A stretch of 64,000 bases of DNA from UBA6115 sp050952935. Lineage in GTDB: Bacteria; Bacillota; Clostridia; Christensenellales; Aristaeellaceae. The notes beneath the pieces were generated by a model. The model had not been told where the DNA came from. It was given only the letters and a program-made list of their open reading frames with translations, and searched no databases. The position numbers and the translations under genes were made by a program. Of this stretch, positions 15,884-24,563 are shown piece after piece (position 1 is the stretch's first letter; every line of letters begins with the position of its first letter). The stretch is from the NCBI GenBank assembly GCA_050952935.1, contig JBMNLS010000001.1, forward strand, positions 1,054,001-1,118,000, written 5' to 3'.

Positions 15884-16999
15884 TTACTTAACTTCCACAC
15901 CCTTGATGAGCAGGTTGGTCATCAGGCCGCCGGTGATATCGGCATCGGCCAGGGATTCCCCTTCTTTGACCACCAGTTCGCCGGTGTTGGCATAGATGGG
16001 GCCGGTAAACACATCCCATTCGCCGGACATGATGCGGGCGCGGGCTTCCTCGATTTTTTCAGCGGTGCCCTCTGCCACGTTCTTGGAAAGGGGAGAGATG
16101 TCCACCATGCCCTCCTGCAGGCCCAGGAAGTAGTTGGCTGGCTGCCAGGCGCCTTCCATCAGGTCTTTCACCTGGGCGACGTAGACGCTGGACCAGTTCC
16201 AGACGGGGGCGGTGAGGTGGGCGTCGGGGGCGGCGGGGGTCATGTCGGTGTTGTAGCCGCAGCCGAACTTGCCGGCCTCCTGGGCGGCCACCTGGGGCAT
16301 GGAGGTATCCACGTGCTGGGCGATCACATCGCAGCCCAGGTCAAGCAGCGCCACGGCGGTCTGCTTTTCCAGGGTGGGGTCAAACCAGGAGCTGATGAAT
16401 TTCACATAGACCACGGCCTCAGGGTTCACGGACTGCACGCCCAGGGCAAAGGCGTTGATGCCGCCGTTGACCTCGGCGTTGTCCGCCCAGGCGGCCACAT
16501 AGCCGATGAGGTTGGAGCTGGTTTTGAGCCCGGCCGCGATGCCGGCCAGGTAGCGGGCCTGGTAGATGCGGCCAAAGTAGTTGTTGAAGTTGACACCGTT
16601 GTTTTTGTAGCCGGAGCAGTGGGAGAAAACGACCTCGGGGTATTCATCGGCCATCTCTTCCATGAAGTTCATAAAGCCCCAGGAGTTGCCAAAGATGATC
16701 TGGCAGCCGGCGTCCACCAGCTCCCGCAGGGCGGCTTCGCACTCGGCGGTTTCGGGCACGTTGAACTTGTAGAGCACCTGGTCGTCGTTGAGGCCCAGCT
16801 CGGCCTTCATGCCTTCCAGGCCGTTATAGTGGGCGCCGGAGAAGCCGTCGTCCTGGGAGCCGATGAGGACCATCCCCACCTTCAGGTCTTCCTTGGCAAC
16901 CGGGCCATAGGTGGGGGAACCGCCTGCAAATGCTGGCAGGCTGAGGGCACAGACAAGGATCAGGGCCAGGAAAAGGGGGAACGGTGCGCGGGTTCTCAC
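15884..16999 (-). CDS. BMP-family nucleoside-binding protein (PnrA/BmpA-like)
   Basis: A 371-residue exported binding protein for an ABC transporter. The signal peptide is residues 1-25 (LFLALILVCALSLPAFAGG). The BMP fold shows in LKVGMVLIGSQDDGFSGAHYNGLEGMK, IIFGNSWGFMNFMEEMADEYPEV, NNYFGRIYQARYLAGIAAG and CDVIAQHVDTSMPQ. BMP proteins usually bind purine nucleosides. Unlike most, the signal lacks a lipobox cysteine, so the product may be released or held some other way. It follows xpt by 34 nt and precedes the ATPase and permease genes. Confidence 0.87.
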   Translation of the reverse strand: MRTRAPFPLFLALILVCALSLPAFAGGSPTYGPVAKEDLKVGMVLIGSQDDGFSGAHYNGLEGMKAELGLNDDQVLYKFNVPETAECEAALRELVDAGCQIIFGNSWGFMNFMEEMADEYPEVVFSHCSGYKNNGVNFNNYFGRIYQARYLAGIAAGLKTSSNLIGYVAAWADNAEVNGGINAFALGVQSVNPEAVVYVKFISSWFDPTLEKQTAVALLDLGCDVIAQHVDTSMPQVAAQEAGKFGCGYNTDMTPAAPDAHLTAPVWNWSSVYVAQVKDLMEGAWQPANYFLGLQEGMVDISPLSKNVAEGTAEKIEEARARIMSGEWDVFTGPIYANTGELVVKEGESLADADITGGLMTNLLIKGVEVK

Positions 17000-17033
17000 G
17001 GCGGGTAACCTCCTGAGTGTTAATTATTTCTTT

Positions 17034-17612
17034 TCAGCCTTCAAGAAATAGGATGTCTCCATCCCGGATTTCCCGGATGGCTGCCAAAGACAGAACATCA
17101 AGCCCTTCTTCACGCAGGGCGCGGCCCCCCTTTTGGAAGGCCTTTTCAATGGCGATGCCGGCGCCTACGGCTGTGGCCCCGGCCTGACGGATGAGGGAGA
17201 GCATCCCCCGGATGGCCTCGCCCTCGGCCAGAAAATCATCCACGATGAGCACCCGGGCACCCGGCTCCAGGCATTCTGCGGAGCAGCGCATCTGGTAATC
17301 GACATCCTTGGTGAAGGAGCGGACATTTTGGGTGTATACATTGCCCTGTTGGGTGGAAGGGGCGTGTTTTTTGGCGAAAACCACGGGGATATTGCCCAGG
17401 GCCTGGGCGGTGGTGATGGCCAGCGCGATGCCCGAAGCCTCCACCGTCATCACCAGGCTGGGAGAGGCGGCGGCGAAATGGGCGGCGATCTCCCGCCCCA
17501 TGGCGGTCATCAGCGCGGTATCAATGCGGTGGTTCAAAAAGAGATCCACCTTCACAATGCCTGTGCCGATCCCCTTTCCCCAGCGTCTGATGGCATCTTT
17601 TAAAGCTTCCAC
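17034..17612 (-). CDS. xpt: Xanthine phosphoribosyltransferase
   Basis: A 192-residue enzyme converting xanthine and PRPP to XMP in purine salvage. Matching features: VDLFLNHRIDTALM near the start, the metal/hood region VFAKKHAPSTQQGNVYT, and the PRPP-binding VLIVDDFLAEGEAIRGML. I chose a GTG start at 17612-17610, since GGAGG lies 7 nt upstream and the length then matches the family (about 190). A longer frame begins at 17666 but starts before the ribosome site. It leads the nucleoside operon. I looked for a purine riboswitch in the leader and saw none. Confidence 0.88.
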   Translation of the reverse strand: MEALKDAIRRWGKGIGTGIVKVDLFLNHRIDTALMTAMGREIAAHFAAASPSLVMTVEASGIALAITTAQALGNIPVVFAKKHAPSTQQGNVYTQNVRSFTKDVDYQMRCSAECLEPGARVLIVDDFLAEGEAIRGMLSLIRQAGATAVGAGIAIEKAFQKGGRALREEGLDVLSLAAIREIRDGDILFLEG

Positions 17613-17657
17613 CCCGCATCCTCCAAAAACACGAACATTTTTTGAAAAACCGTTTTT

Positions 17658-17686
17658 ATCATACACCTTTTTGAATGGAGGCGCAA
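17658..17686 (-). promoter_or_regulatory. Promoter of the xpt-nucleoside transporter operon
   Basis: On the minus strand TTGCGC (17686-17681), a 17-nt spacer and TATGAT (17663-17658) lie about 46 nt before the GTG start of xpt. The leader is too short for a classical purine riboswitch. Confidence 0.6.
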
Positions 17687-17756
17687 GGCTCGTCAGCAGA
17701 AAAATTATGGGTGGGCAAATATAAGAATGTCATGGATTTTCAAGGGGAAATTGCAA

Positions 17757-17788
17757 CATCGGGACGCCGGATTCTGGCGCCCCGATGC
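17757..17788 (-). terminator. Terminator-like hairpin after the MPATG surface protein gene
   Basis: A long stem (CATCGGG...CCCGATG, extended by GGCGCC/GGCGTC pairing) lies 20 nt after the stop of the gene at 17806 on the minus strand. TTGCAATTT follows in place of a pure U-tract. Confidence 0.55.
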
Positions 17789-17805
17789 ATACAGACATTA
17801 GCTTG

Positions 17806-20800
17806 TTAATGCGATCTTGGTCTTTTTTTCCGAATAGTCTGCAACAGAAGATAACTGCCAATCATGATGGATAAGGTGAGCATTCCCAATGGAAGGATTA
17901 ATGCCTGATCCCCTGTCGCTGGCATCTTGCGCTGATTTGTAAAGACAATATCACCCGCATAGGGCATCCCATTTTTCAGCACATCAATTTTTGCCTTCAA
18001 TTGCCCATCACTGGCGGTTGTTGTTACTTTGAGGGTATAAACGGTGCTGTCATAAATGATGTTTGCATCAGCTCCTGCTTTTTCTTCTATGGTATATATA
18101 TAGTTGCTGACTTCACGGCTGAAGCTGCGGTCAGGGAAAACAATCTCCCCATCCTGTTTATTGCTTGCTTCGGCCAGCACTTTTCCCGCTTTATCCTTTA
18201 GCACAAAGTGGAACTGACCATCTTGCAGGCTGCCATTTCTCAACGCTTTGCGGGCTGCAACAGGCACGAAAAGCGTTGGGTAATCTTCCGGGGGAGGAGG
18301 TGGCGGGGGCGGATCATTTGACTTTCGATCCACTTGATGCTCAGTTTCTCCGCTGGGGATGTCATAGTCATTATCACCAACCTTTATGATTTTGGCGATG
18401 TTTTTTAACAGCGGTCCTTTCGGGGTGGTATAGTCTTCTACTATCGTTGGAATAATGATATCTATCCATTCATTTGGCTGCAACTTGCTGATCGTAAATT
18501 TCAGGGTGCGTCCATTGACCGTCAGGCTGATTCGGTCGCTTCCGGCCACTTTCCCTTCATCACCAGCAGTAACGAATGAGATATCATCGGGATTAAAGCG
18601 CAACCCGGCCGGCAGGGTATCTTCCAGAACGATGTTCTCCATAGCGCGAATGGGATGATCATTATAAAGCGTTAATTCATATTCAAGCGTATCACCAACA
18701 TAAACAACGGGTATGTACACGTCACCTTCTTCATAGTCACCCTCATAATATTCTGATGCAGTGGTTCTTTTATACAGGTCTAAAGGCGGCGGCGCAATAA
18801 AGACGCTGGCAGTTCCGCTTGGAATGATATCAGAGGCCACTCCGCCCTCGCTCAAGGTAGCACGCCAGGCTGCTTGATTCACCACAAAGCTGTCAGGAAC
18901 CACTTCCCTCCCTTCCGGCGCCTGCATGTTCAAATAAATCAACAGCGCCTCCTCGTCCTTGAGCTGGAAGGGCTGCCCATTGGCATCTTTGCCCAAATCA
19001 ACCGCCACCGCGCGCACCTGGCTCATATCGGCAGGGGCAACAGTCGTCCACAGGCCGTTGCCCAAGTCATAGGCTGATGGATTTCCGGCATCAATGGGTT
19101 GTGTCTGATAGTAAATCACAGGTCTGACACCTTTATTCATCGGCTGGGTCACATCAACGCTTTCCAATATGCCCCGCCAGGTTGCAGCCCCGGTTCCCCC
19201 CGCCTCCTCCAAGGAATCAAAGAAGCAGATGTCTTGTGCAGTCACCCCAACTCCCGCCTGCAGGCGCAGGCGGTAGCTGTACAAGTCCCCTGTCATCACG
19301 GTCGCTTTATCGGTATAAACATTACTGCCCCACCAGCCCAGCGGAACGACTGAGCGCACGGTTTTGCTGAATCCCCCATCAGAAATAGTTGAAACATCCC
19401 GATAGGTATAGGCATTGGAGGCGTACAGGTAATTTTTCCCTTCCGGCTCAAGTTTTCCGCTTAAATCCAGGTCTGACATAATCTCAGCAAACGGAGGCGC
19501 AAAATGACCCCCGTTATCGGAAGCGCCTTGCATAAGCGGCGTATCCACACTTCGATAGACGGCATAGTTGGTTACTTGCGGACCATAGTCCGAAATGTTG
19601 ATCCATGGGTTCATGAGCGTATAATCCAGCTGGAAGCCTGTGCGCAGTCTGTCATGATTGTCCCAATCCCATGCTTTGCTCAATTCGAAATTTGGTTTAT
19701 CTCCCTCAACTTCCACATGTACAATCAGCAGATCGCGCCCGGACTGACGGAAGTTTTTGACAATCTCCACTTTTTTATTAATCTTAGTAGTCCAATTAAT
19801 ACTACGCACATAGATGTTGTTTAAATTGACCGAGGTGCCCGGCGGCAGCAGGTCATAAAAAACCGCCTTCCGCTGCTCTTCAAGCAAATTGAGCGCCAAG
19901 GCATCATCCAAATTTTTGATGCCGTCAACCATGATTTCATCTTTAGCTTCCAGCTGATAATATGTCGTGATCAAACCTTGCCGGGGGTCATTTGATTGCG
20001 AAAACGCTTCTTTATTAAAAACAGATTCACCTGCACGGGTGATAAGGCCGGTCTCTCCATCATAATAGGCACTGCTGGAATCGGGGTTCTGCACCCGGGA
20101 GGCGGATTCATTGAATACCTCTACGCTGTCTTTTCCTTTGATTGCCTCCAGCACCTTTGGGCTGGGCAGCAGCTCCATATCCAAATTGCAGGCTATTCCG
20201 ACATAATAGTGTTTTCCGGTGACGCTGACCCGTACCCCTATGCTTCCCGGCGGCAGCGGAACAGTCTCCATAGCCTTAAGAACCGTGCCGTTGTCCCCTG
20301 TAAAATGGTGGACCTTGCGGGTGTATTTGTTGCCATAGCTATCCGTTTCTTCAATGATCTCAACCTGTGCCTGCCCATAAGGCTTCCAGCCGGTGGCATC
20401 CTTATATTCTATTTTAAAGCTGATAGAATCAAGGAGGACTGTTTCTTGTTTATATTTCTCAACCGGGTCTTCCACCAGCCGGGTCACCTCTGATGATTTT
20501 AAGTTGATACTGGTGAATTGATAATCCCCGGAGGTTAATACGGTGCCACCCGCTCCTCCTATTTTGACTGATTCATCCGTTAAATAGGCGGTCCAAGGCA
20601 CCGTGCCTTCCTGAGACATATCCCATCCCCAGTAATGGCCTCTGATATTCCAACCGCCATTGATCTGTTTGGGAAGTTTATCCCTGGGGTTTTCCAGGCG
20701 ATTGATCAGCCCGCCCGTTTCCCGGGGAGATGACTTATAGGTGTAGTGAGTATCTCCAACTGGACTGAAAAAATGCTCAGTATAGCGGTGTGTTTGCGTC

Positions 20801-21948
20801 AGGCTGCGGCTGTCTGCTGCATCCTGCCTACCATGTAGTTTAACAGTCAGGCTGTTGCTGGCTCCATCATACCAGCGGAGGCGCTGTTCCACATCCTCAC
20901 TCAAAAGGGTGCGGGGATAGCGGTAAACCGTGGTAAGAATGGGCCCAATATAGGTGTCGTCCAAAGCTGATCTGGGGAAATCCCACCAGTTTGCCTCCTG
21001 ACCGTTGATTTGATTGAATTCAGCGGCAGTGCCATACTGCCAATCATTTTTGAAAACCGGATGCCGATGGTCATACCAGGATGAGGTTCCGAAACGCCAG
21101 GACACCAGTTCGCCATCCTGAGGCTGCTGCAATGCAAAAGCCAGCTTGAAGGCCTGGGAGTTGCTGCTATCAAGGCGCAGATCATACCGGTAGCTGATAT
21201 AGAAGTACTGGTGCTCAATGCCCGCAAGGCTTGGGGGAAGCGGGCCCCATTCGGATGTGTCGTAATATTTGGATTGCGTAGCCGAATAACTGCCCAAATT
21301 GCCCAGCTTTGCGTCCGTATCATACTGGATGCGCAGGGCGTTGGACTGTGTTTTGGTTATTGATCCGCCGGGCTCTTTGATGCTCAGCTTGAGGCGGATA
21401 TCATCCTTATAATAGCTGTCGCTCAGGTCTCCTGGGATATCCTTGCCATCCTTGTCTCCATCAGGCACTTCGTAGGGGTATACTTGATAATAGAACAAAA
21501 TATCCAGCAGATAAGAAGGGTCGGTAATCTCCCGGTAATTGAACAGCACCCATTCCCCGGCTTCCGCGTCATTCCAGCGCAAAAAGGGCGTGGGGCTGGT
21601 GCTGTCCTCATTGTTTTCCCCGGGATCGCCATGGGGAACCGCCAAGTCCAGGGTTCCAACGGGGGTAGCGCCATCAAAAAAGATGTGTTGAGGGATGCGG
21701 ATTTCCACCGCGTTTTTGGGAAGAGTGCGGTTACCAAAGGTGATCTGTGCCTGGATGCCATGCTTAGTTTCTTCGGCGTTTTGGGGGAAGACCTGAAGCA
21801 GATCCCCCTGATAAGTGTGACCTGGCGTTGCTGACGAAATCCATTGGATGGTGCAGGAGGCGCCTGCTGGTTCAGCCATGGCAGGCTGCTGGGGCATGAT
21901 CAGCATAACCAGCAGCAACAAAGCAAAACATCTGAGAAACTTTTTCAT
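17806..21948 (-). CDS. Giant cell-wall-anchored surface protein with MPATG sortase signal
   Basis: A 1380-residue secreted protein. It has an N-terminal signal peptide (LRCFALLLLVMLIMPQQPAMA) and long beta-rich regions. A DUF11-type repeat (VGDTLEYELTLYND...IVLEDTLPAGLRFNPDDI) lies around residues 1095-1200. A proline spacer (PPPPPPPPEDYP) is followed by a pilin-type isopeptide domain (LQDGQFHFVLKDKAGKVL...YIYTIEEKAGADANIIYD). The end is MPATGD, a hydrophobic helix and a basic tail (RKKRPRSH): a sortase signal with M in place of the usual L. No sortase gene is nearby. Adhesin or pilin-like roles are plausible; the ligand is unknown. Confidence 0.85.
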   Translation of the reverse strand: MKKFLRCFALLLLVMLIMPQQPAMAEPAGASCTIQWISSATPGHTYQGDLLQVFPQNAEETKHGIQAQITFGNRTLPKNAVEIRIPQHIFFDGATPVGTLDLAVPHGDPGENNEDSTSPTPFLRWNDAEAGEWVLFNYREITDPSYLLDILFYYQVYPYEVPDGDKDGKDIPGDLSDSYYKDDIRLKLSIKEPGGSITKTQSNALRIQYDTDAKLGNLGSYSATQSKYYDTSEWGPLPPSLAGIEHQYFYISYRYDLRLDSSNSQAFKLAFALQQPQDGELVSWRFGTSSWYDHRHPVFKNDWQYGTAAEFNQINGQEANWWDFPRSALDDTYIGPILTTVYRYPRTLLSEDVEQRLRWYDGASNSLTVKLHGRQDAADSRSLTQTHRYTEHFFSPVGDTHYTYKSSPRETGGLINRLENPRDKLPKQINGGWNIRGHYWGWDMSQEGTVPWTAYLTDESVKIGGAGGTVLTSGDYQFTSINLKSSEVTRLVEDPVEKYKQETVLLDSISFKIEYKDATGWKPYGQAQVEIIEETDSYGNKYTRKVHHFTGDNGTVLKAMETVPLPPGSIGVRVSVTGKHYYVGIACNLDMELLPSPKVLEAIKGKDSVEVFNESASRVQNPDSSSAYYDGETGLITRAGESVFNKEAFSQSNDPRQGLITTYYQLEAKDEIMVDGIKNLDDALALNLLEEQRKAVFYDLLPPGTSVNLNNIYVRSINWTTKINKKVEIVKNFRQSGRDLLIVHVEVEGDKPNFELSKAWDWDNHDRLRTGFQLDYTLMNPWINISDYGPQVTNYAVYRSVDTPLMQGASDNGGHFAPPFAEIMSDLDLSGKLEPEGKNYLYASNAYTYRDVSTISDGGFSKTVRSVVPLGWWGSNVYTDKATVMTGDLYSYRLRLQAGVGVTAQDICFFDSLEEAGGTGAATWRGILESVDVTQPMNKGVRPVIYYQTQPIDAGNPSAYDLGNGLWTTVAPADMSQVRAVAVDLGKDANGQPFQLKDEEALLIYLNMQAPEGREVVPDSFVVNQAAWRATLSEGGVASDIIPSGTASVFIAPPPLDLYKRTTASEYYEGDYEEGDVYIPVVYVGDTLEYELTLYNDHPIRAMENIVLEDTLPAGLRFNPDDISFVTAGDEGKVAGSDRISLTVNGRTLKFTISKLQPNEWIDIIIPTIVEDYTTPKGPLLKNIAKIIKVGDNDYDIPSGETEHQVDRKSNDPPPPPPPPEDYPTLFVPVAARKALRNGSLQDGQFHFVLKDKAGKVLAEASNKQDGEIVFPDRSFSREVSNYIYTIEEKAGADANIIYDSTVYTLKVTTTASDGQLKAKIDVLKNGMPYAGDIVFTNQRKMPATGDQALILPLGMLTLSIMIGSYLLLQTIRKKRPRSH

Positions 21949-22148
21949 GGAACCTCCTGCATAAACACAATATATAGTTGATTTTAAGCTACCATATCAC
22001 AAGATACATGACAATAGCAAAACGATGACGTTTTCATTTGTTTTTTATTAACCAATATTACAAAAGCAAGAACAAGGATATTGACCTGCTGCTGTCATGC
22101 TTTTACATGATCAGAATCTGCTCAAGGATGGTTGTTTTCAACTATCTA

Positions 22149-22177
22149 TTGACGCGGATGGACAAATGAGAGATACT
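22149..22177 (+). promoter_or_regulatory. Promoter of the cysteine-repeat protein gene
   Basis: TTGACG (22149-22154), a 17-nt spacer and GATACT (22172-22177). The roughly 85-nt leader that follows can form a small hairpin but matches no riboswitch I know. The rest of the 21949-22269 intergenic stretch is AT-rich promoter DNA for both divergent genes, with no other feature visible. Confidence 0.5.
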
Positions 22178-22269
22178 GACATCAACAGGAATCGTTTATC
22201 CATCATGCTTTTGATGAAAGGTTCTCGGGAAAGTCCGATGGAGCGTTAGCACAGAAAGGAATGACCGGT

Positions 22270-24033
22270 ATGGCAAAAAAATTGAAAATTGTGGCCATGT
22301 GGATGGCTTTGATGATCCTTATCATGGTGCCGACAGTGGCCCAGATGGCGCATGTGCATACCTATACAGACTGGGTGGTGCAGACAGCGCCAGGTTGCAC
22401 CACCCCCGGGCTGAAGGTGAAAACCTGCACGGTACCTGGTTGTACCAACACCATTTCAGAACAGATCCCGCCGTTGGGGCACAAGTTCAGCGCTTGGACG
22501 GTCTATGCTCAGCCCTCCTGCGACGCTCAGGGCATTGAAACGCGAAGCTGCTCTGTTTGCGGCGCCACGGAAGAGCGGTATACTGCGGCTACCGGCCATG
22601 CTTTTGGTGCCTGGAGCGTATACAGCCCCGCCACCTGCACTGCCCAGGCTATCGAAACCCGCACCTGCAGCAAATGCAGTGCCATGGAAACCCGCTATAA
22701 GCCTGCCCTCGGCCACAGCTTTGGCGGCTGGACGGTGGACTGGCTGCCTGACTGCACCGGAGCCGGGCAGGAGCATCGGGAATGCAGCCGCTGCCAAATG
22801 ACAGAAACCAGAGCCATCAACAAGCTGGGGCATAATCTGGGTGCCTGGAAGGTGTTCCAAGCACCCAACTGCACACAAATGGGCCTTGAGCGCCGAGAAT
22901 GCTCCCGCTGTGACTATCTTGAAAGCCGCTACCTGAGCGCCTTGGGCCATAACTTTGGCGGCTGGACAGTGGTGCAGGTGGCCAACTGCACCCAGGGGGG
23001 CGAGAAAACACGTACCTGCAGCCGCTGCTCCTTGGTGGAGCGGGAATATAGCTACCCCTTGGGCCACAAAATGGGTCCCTGGACGCAAACCCTGGCCCCC
23101 ACCTGCATCACCACAGGAACCTCCCAGCGCACCTGCGGCCGGGGCTGCGGCTACACGGAGACCCAGGTGCTCTATGCTCTGGGGCATGTGATGCAGCCCT
23201 ATGTGATCACCGTGGCGCCCACCTGTGCGGTGGAGGGTGAGCGCAGCTCCACCTGCAGCCGCTGCGGCTATGTATATAAGGAGAAGATTCCGAAGCTGCC
23301 CCACAAGTTTGGTCCCTGGCAGGTGGTGACGCCCTCCACCTGTGAGAAAACCGGCGTTCAGGAGCGCTTCTGCACCGTCTGCGGCGCCCGGGAGACGGGC
23401 ACTATCAAGCTGGGCAAGCATTCCTATGACGGCGGCTGGCTGGCGCTAAGAAAGCCCACCCTGGAAAAGGTGGGGATCAAAATCAAGCGCTGCACCGTGT
23501 GCAACAAGGAGATTCAGCGGCGGGAATACGCGCCTGATTCCTACCGCTATCAGGTACCGACCGCTGGCTTTGGCGTGCCGGTGGCAAGCGTCCAGCCCCA
23601 TCTGGCGGGCTATTCCGACCGGCTGATTCCGCTGACGCTGGCGGAAAACCAGGAGCAGGTTTTCCCCATCGTGACAGTGGATGGCTTTGAGGTGGGCTTG
23701 CTGAAAGCGGTGTATACGGGGCAGTCGGTAACGGTTACCTACCAGATGCATGACCCGGCCACCCTGGTCATCAATGAATCCCTGCTGGTCTTCCCCAATC
23801 TTGCGGCAGTTACCGCCGAATCTTTAAGCCCTGTGGCCCCCGCCCACTGGTTTGGCGGCAGCATCCCGGTGGCGGAGGGGGAGGAGGTCATCATCGCCGT
23901 GCGCTTCCAGCTCTCCTACGATCAGAAAGGCCCGGGTGTCAGGGCTTTCTCCGAGCAGGGAACCTACCTGGATGGCTTCACCTCAAATGGCGCTGTGCTC
24001 CAGGAGATGATGAACAGGCTGATTGGGGAGTAA
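22270..24033 (+). CDS. Secreted protein with ten cysteine-rich repeats
   Basis: A 587-residue protein with an N-terminal signal or anchor (KIVAMWMALMILIMVPTVAQ). Residues 28-420 hold ten repeats of about 39 residues. Each usually starts GH-F--W, has one cysteine near position 15, then R-C--C with a glutamate, and ends -LGH. Three cysteines per repeat, two as CxxC, suggest metal binding or disulfide pairing outside the cell. Repeat 10 is degenerate (first cysteine lost). The last 160 residues (VASVQPHLAGYSDRLIPLTLAENQEQ) look like a beta-domain. I start at 22270 because AAGGA is 9 nt upstream. Function unknown. Confidence 0.82.
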   Translation: MAKKLKIVAMWMALMILIMVPTVAQMAHVHTYTDWVVQTAPGCTTPGLKVKTCTVPGCTNTISEQIPPLGHKFSAWTVYAQPSCDAQGIETRSCSVCGATEERYTAATGHAFGAWSVYSPATCTAQAIETRTCSKCSAMETRYKPALGHSFGGWTVDWLPDCTGAGQEHRECSRCQMTETRAINKLGHNLGAWKVFQAPNCTQMGLERRECSRCDYLESRYLSALGHNFGGWTVVQVANCTQGGEKTRTCSRCSLVEREYSYPLGHKMGPWTQTLAPTCITTGTSQRTCGRGCGYTETQVLYALGHVMQPYVITVAPTCAVEGERSSTCSRCGYVYKEKIPKLPHKFGPWQVVTPSTCEKTGVQERFCTVCGARETGTIKLGKHSYDGGWLALRKPTLEKVGIKIKRCTVCNKEIQRREYAPDSYRYQVPTAGFGVPVASVQPHLAGYSDRLIPLTLAENQEQVFPIVTVDGFEVGLLKAVYTGQSVTVTYQMHDPATLVINESLLVFPNLAAVTAESLSPVAPAHWFGGSIPVAEGEEVIIAVRFQLSYDQKGPGVRAFSEQGTYLDGFTSNGAVLQEMMNRLIGE

Positions 24034-24051
24034 GCTGAATTATTAAAAAAC

Positions 24052-24085
24052 GATTTCGCCCTGTGGCATAAAGCGCCGCAGGGCG
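24052..24085 (+). terminator. Hairpin terminator after the cysteine-repeat gene
   Basis: TTCGCCCTG...CAGGGCGAA stem with extra pairing inside (GGC/GCC), 18 nt after the stop, followed by CTGGCATTTTATC. It lies between convergent genes and may serve both. Confidence 0.6.
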
Positions 24086-24124
24086 AACTGGCATTTTATC
24101 AAGACGGCTAGTCGTGATAATTAG

Positions 24125-24535
24125 CTACCATTTAATATTCACCTGCACCTCATTCCCGCACACGGGGCATTTGATCTGACGGGTGCCGATCTGCTTTTTG
24201 AGGCGCAGGGGGGTTTTACAGCTGGGGCAGGTGCGGTAGCGGTGGGTGCGGTAGTCCCGCACACAGTTTTTAAGGAGGAGGAGTTTCTTTTTAAGCATGT
24301 CCCTGAGCGCCAGATAGCGCTGGTTTTCGGCGGCCCGCTTCACCCGGTCTTTGGAGAAGAAACGGAACAGGGAATAGATGATAAGCCCCAGGGACAGATA
24401 GTAAAGCAGCGCGCTGCGCAGGAAGATGTTCAGCAACAGAAACACCATGGACAGCCCAAAGAGGCCTTTGTACATAGGGTCGGGGCCGTAGCGGCCCTGC
24501 ATGAAGGCCATCAGTTTGCGCTTGAAGTTATTCAT
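24125..24535 (-). CDS. Small membrane protein with C-terminal zinc ribbon
   Basis: A 136-residue protein with a two-helix membrane hairpin (GLFGLSMVFLLLNIFLRSA, YYLSLGLIIYSLFRFF), a basic cytoplasmic helix and a C-terminal zinc ribbon of four cysteines (CPSCKTPLRL...IKCPVCGNEV). It is the last gene of a DUF5685/J-domain/zinc-ribbon operon. The ATG at 24535 was preferred over an adjacent upstream TTG; both are served by GGAG. Zinc-ribbon membrane proteins next to J-domain proteins suggest a protein-quality or membrane-associated role, but this is inference. Confidence 0.7.
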   Translation of the reverse strand: MNNFKRKLMAFMQGRYGPDPMYKGLFGLSMVFLLLNIFLRSALLYYLSLGLIIYSLFRFFSKDRVKRAAENQRYLALRDMLKKKLLLLKNCVRDYRTHRYRTCPSCKTPLRLKKQIGTRQIKCPVCGNEVQVNIKW

Positions 24536-24563
24536 CAATGGTTGAAACTCCTTTTTTCTGTTG

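Noticed and set aside
15767..17008. 413-residue plus-strand open frame opposite the BMP-type gene
   Set aside because: Composition typical of antisense (runs of GVGGGGG-like residues); the minus strand has a recognisable protein with signal peptide.
17613..17760. Purine riboswitch in front of xpt
   Set aside because: The leader from the likely promoter to the start is only about 40 nt and shows no three-way-junction pattern.
22184..22269. Riboswitch in the leader of the cysteine-repeat gene
   Set aside because: A small hairpin is possible, but no conserved core such as that of c-di-GMP or other known classes is present.
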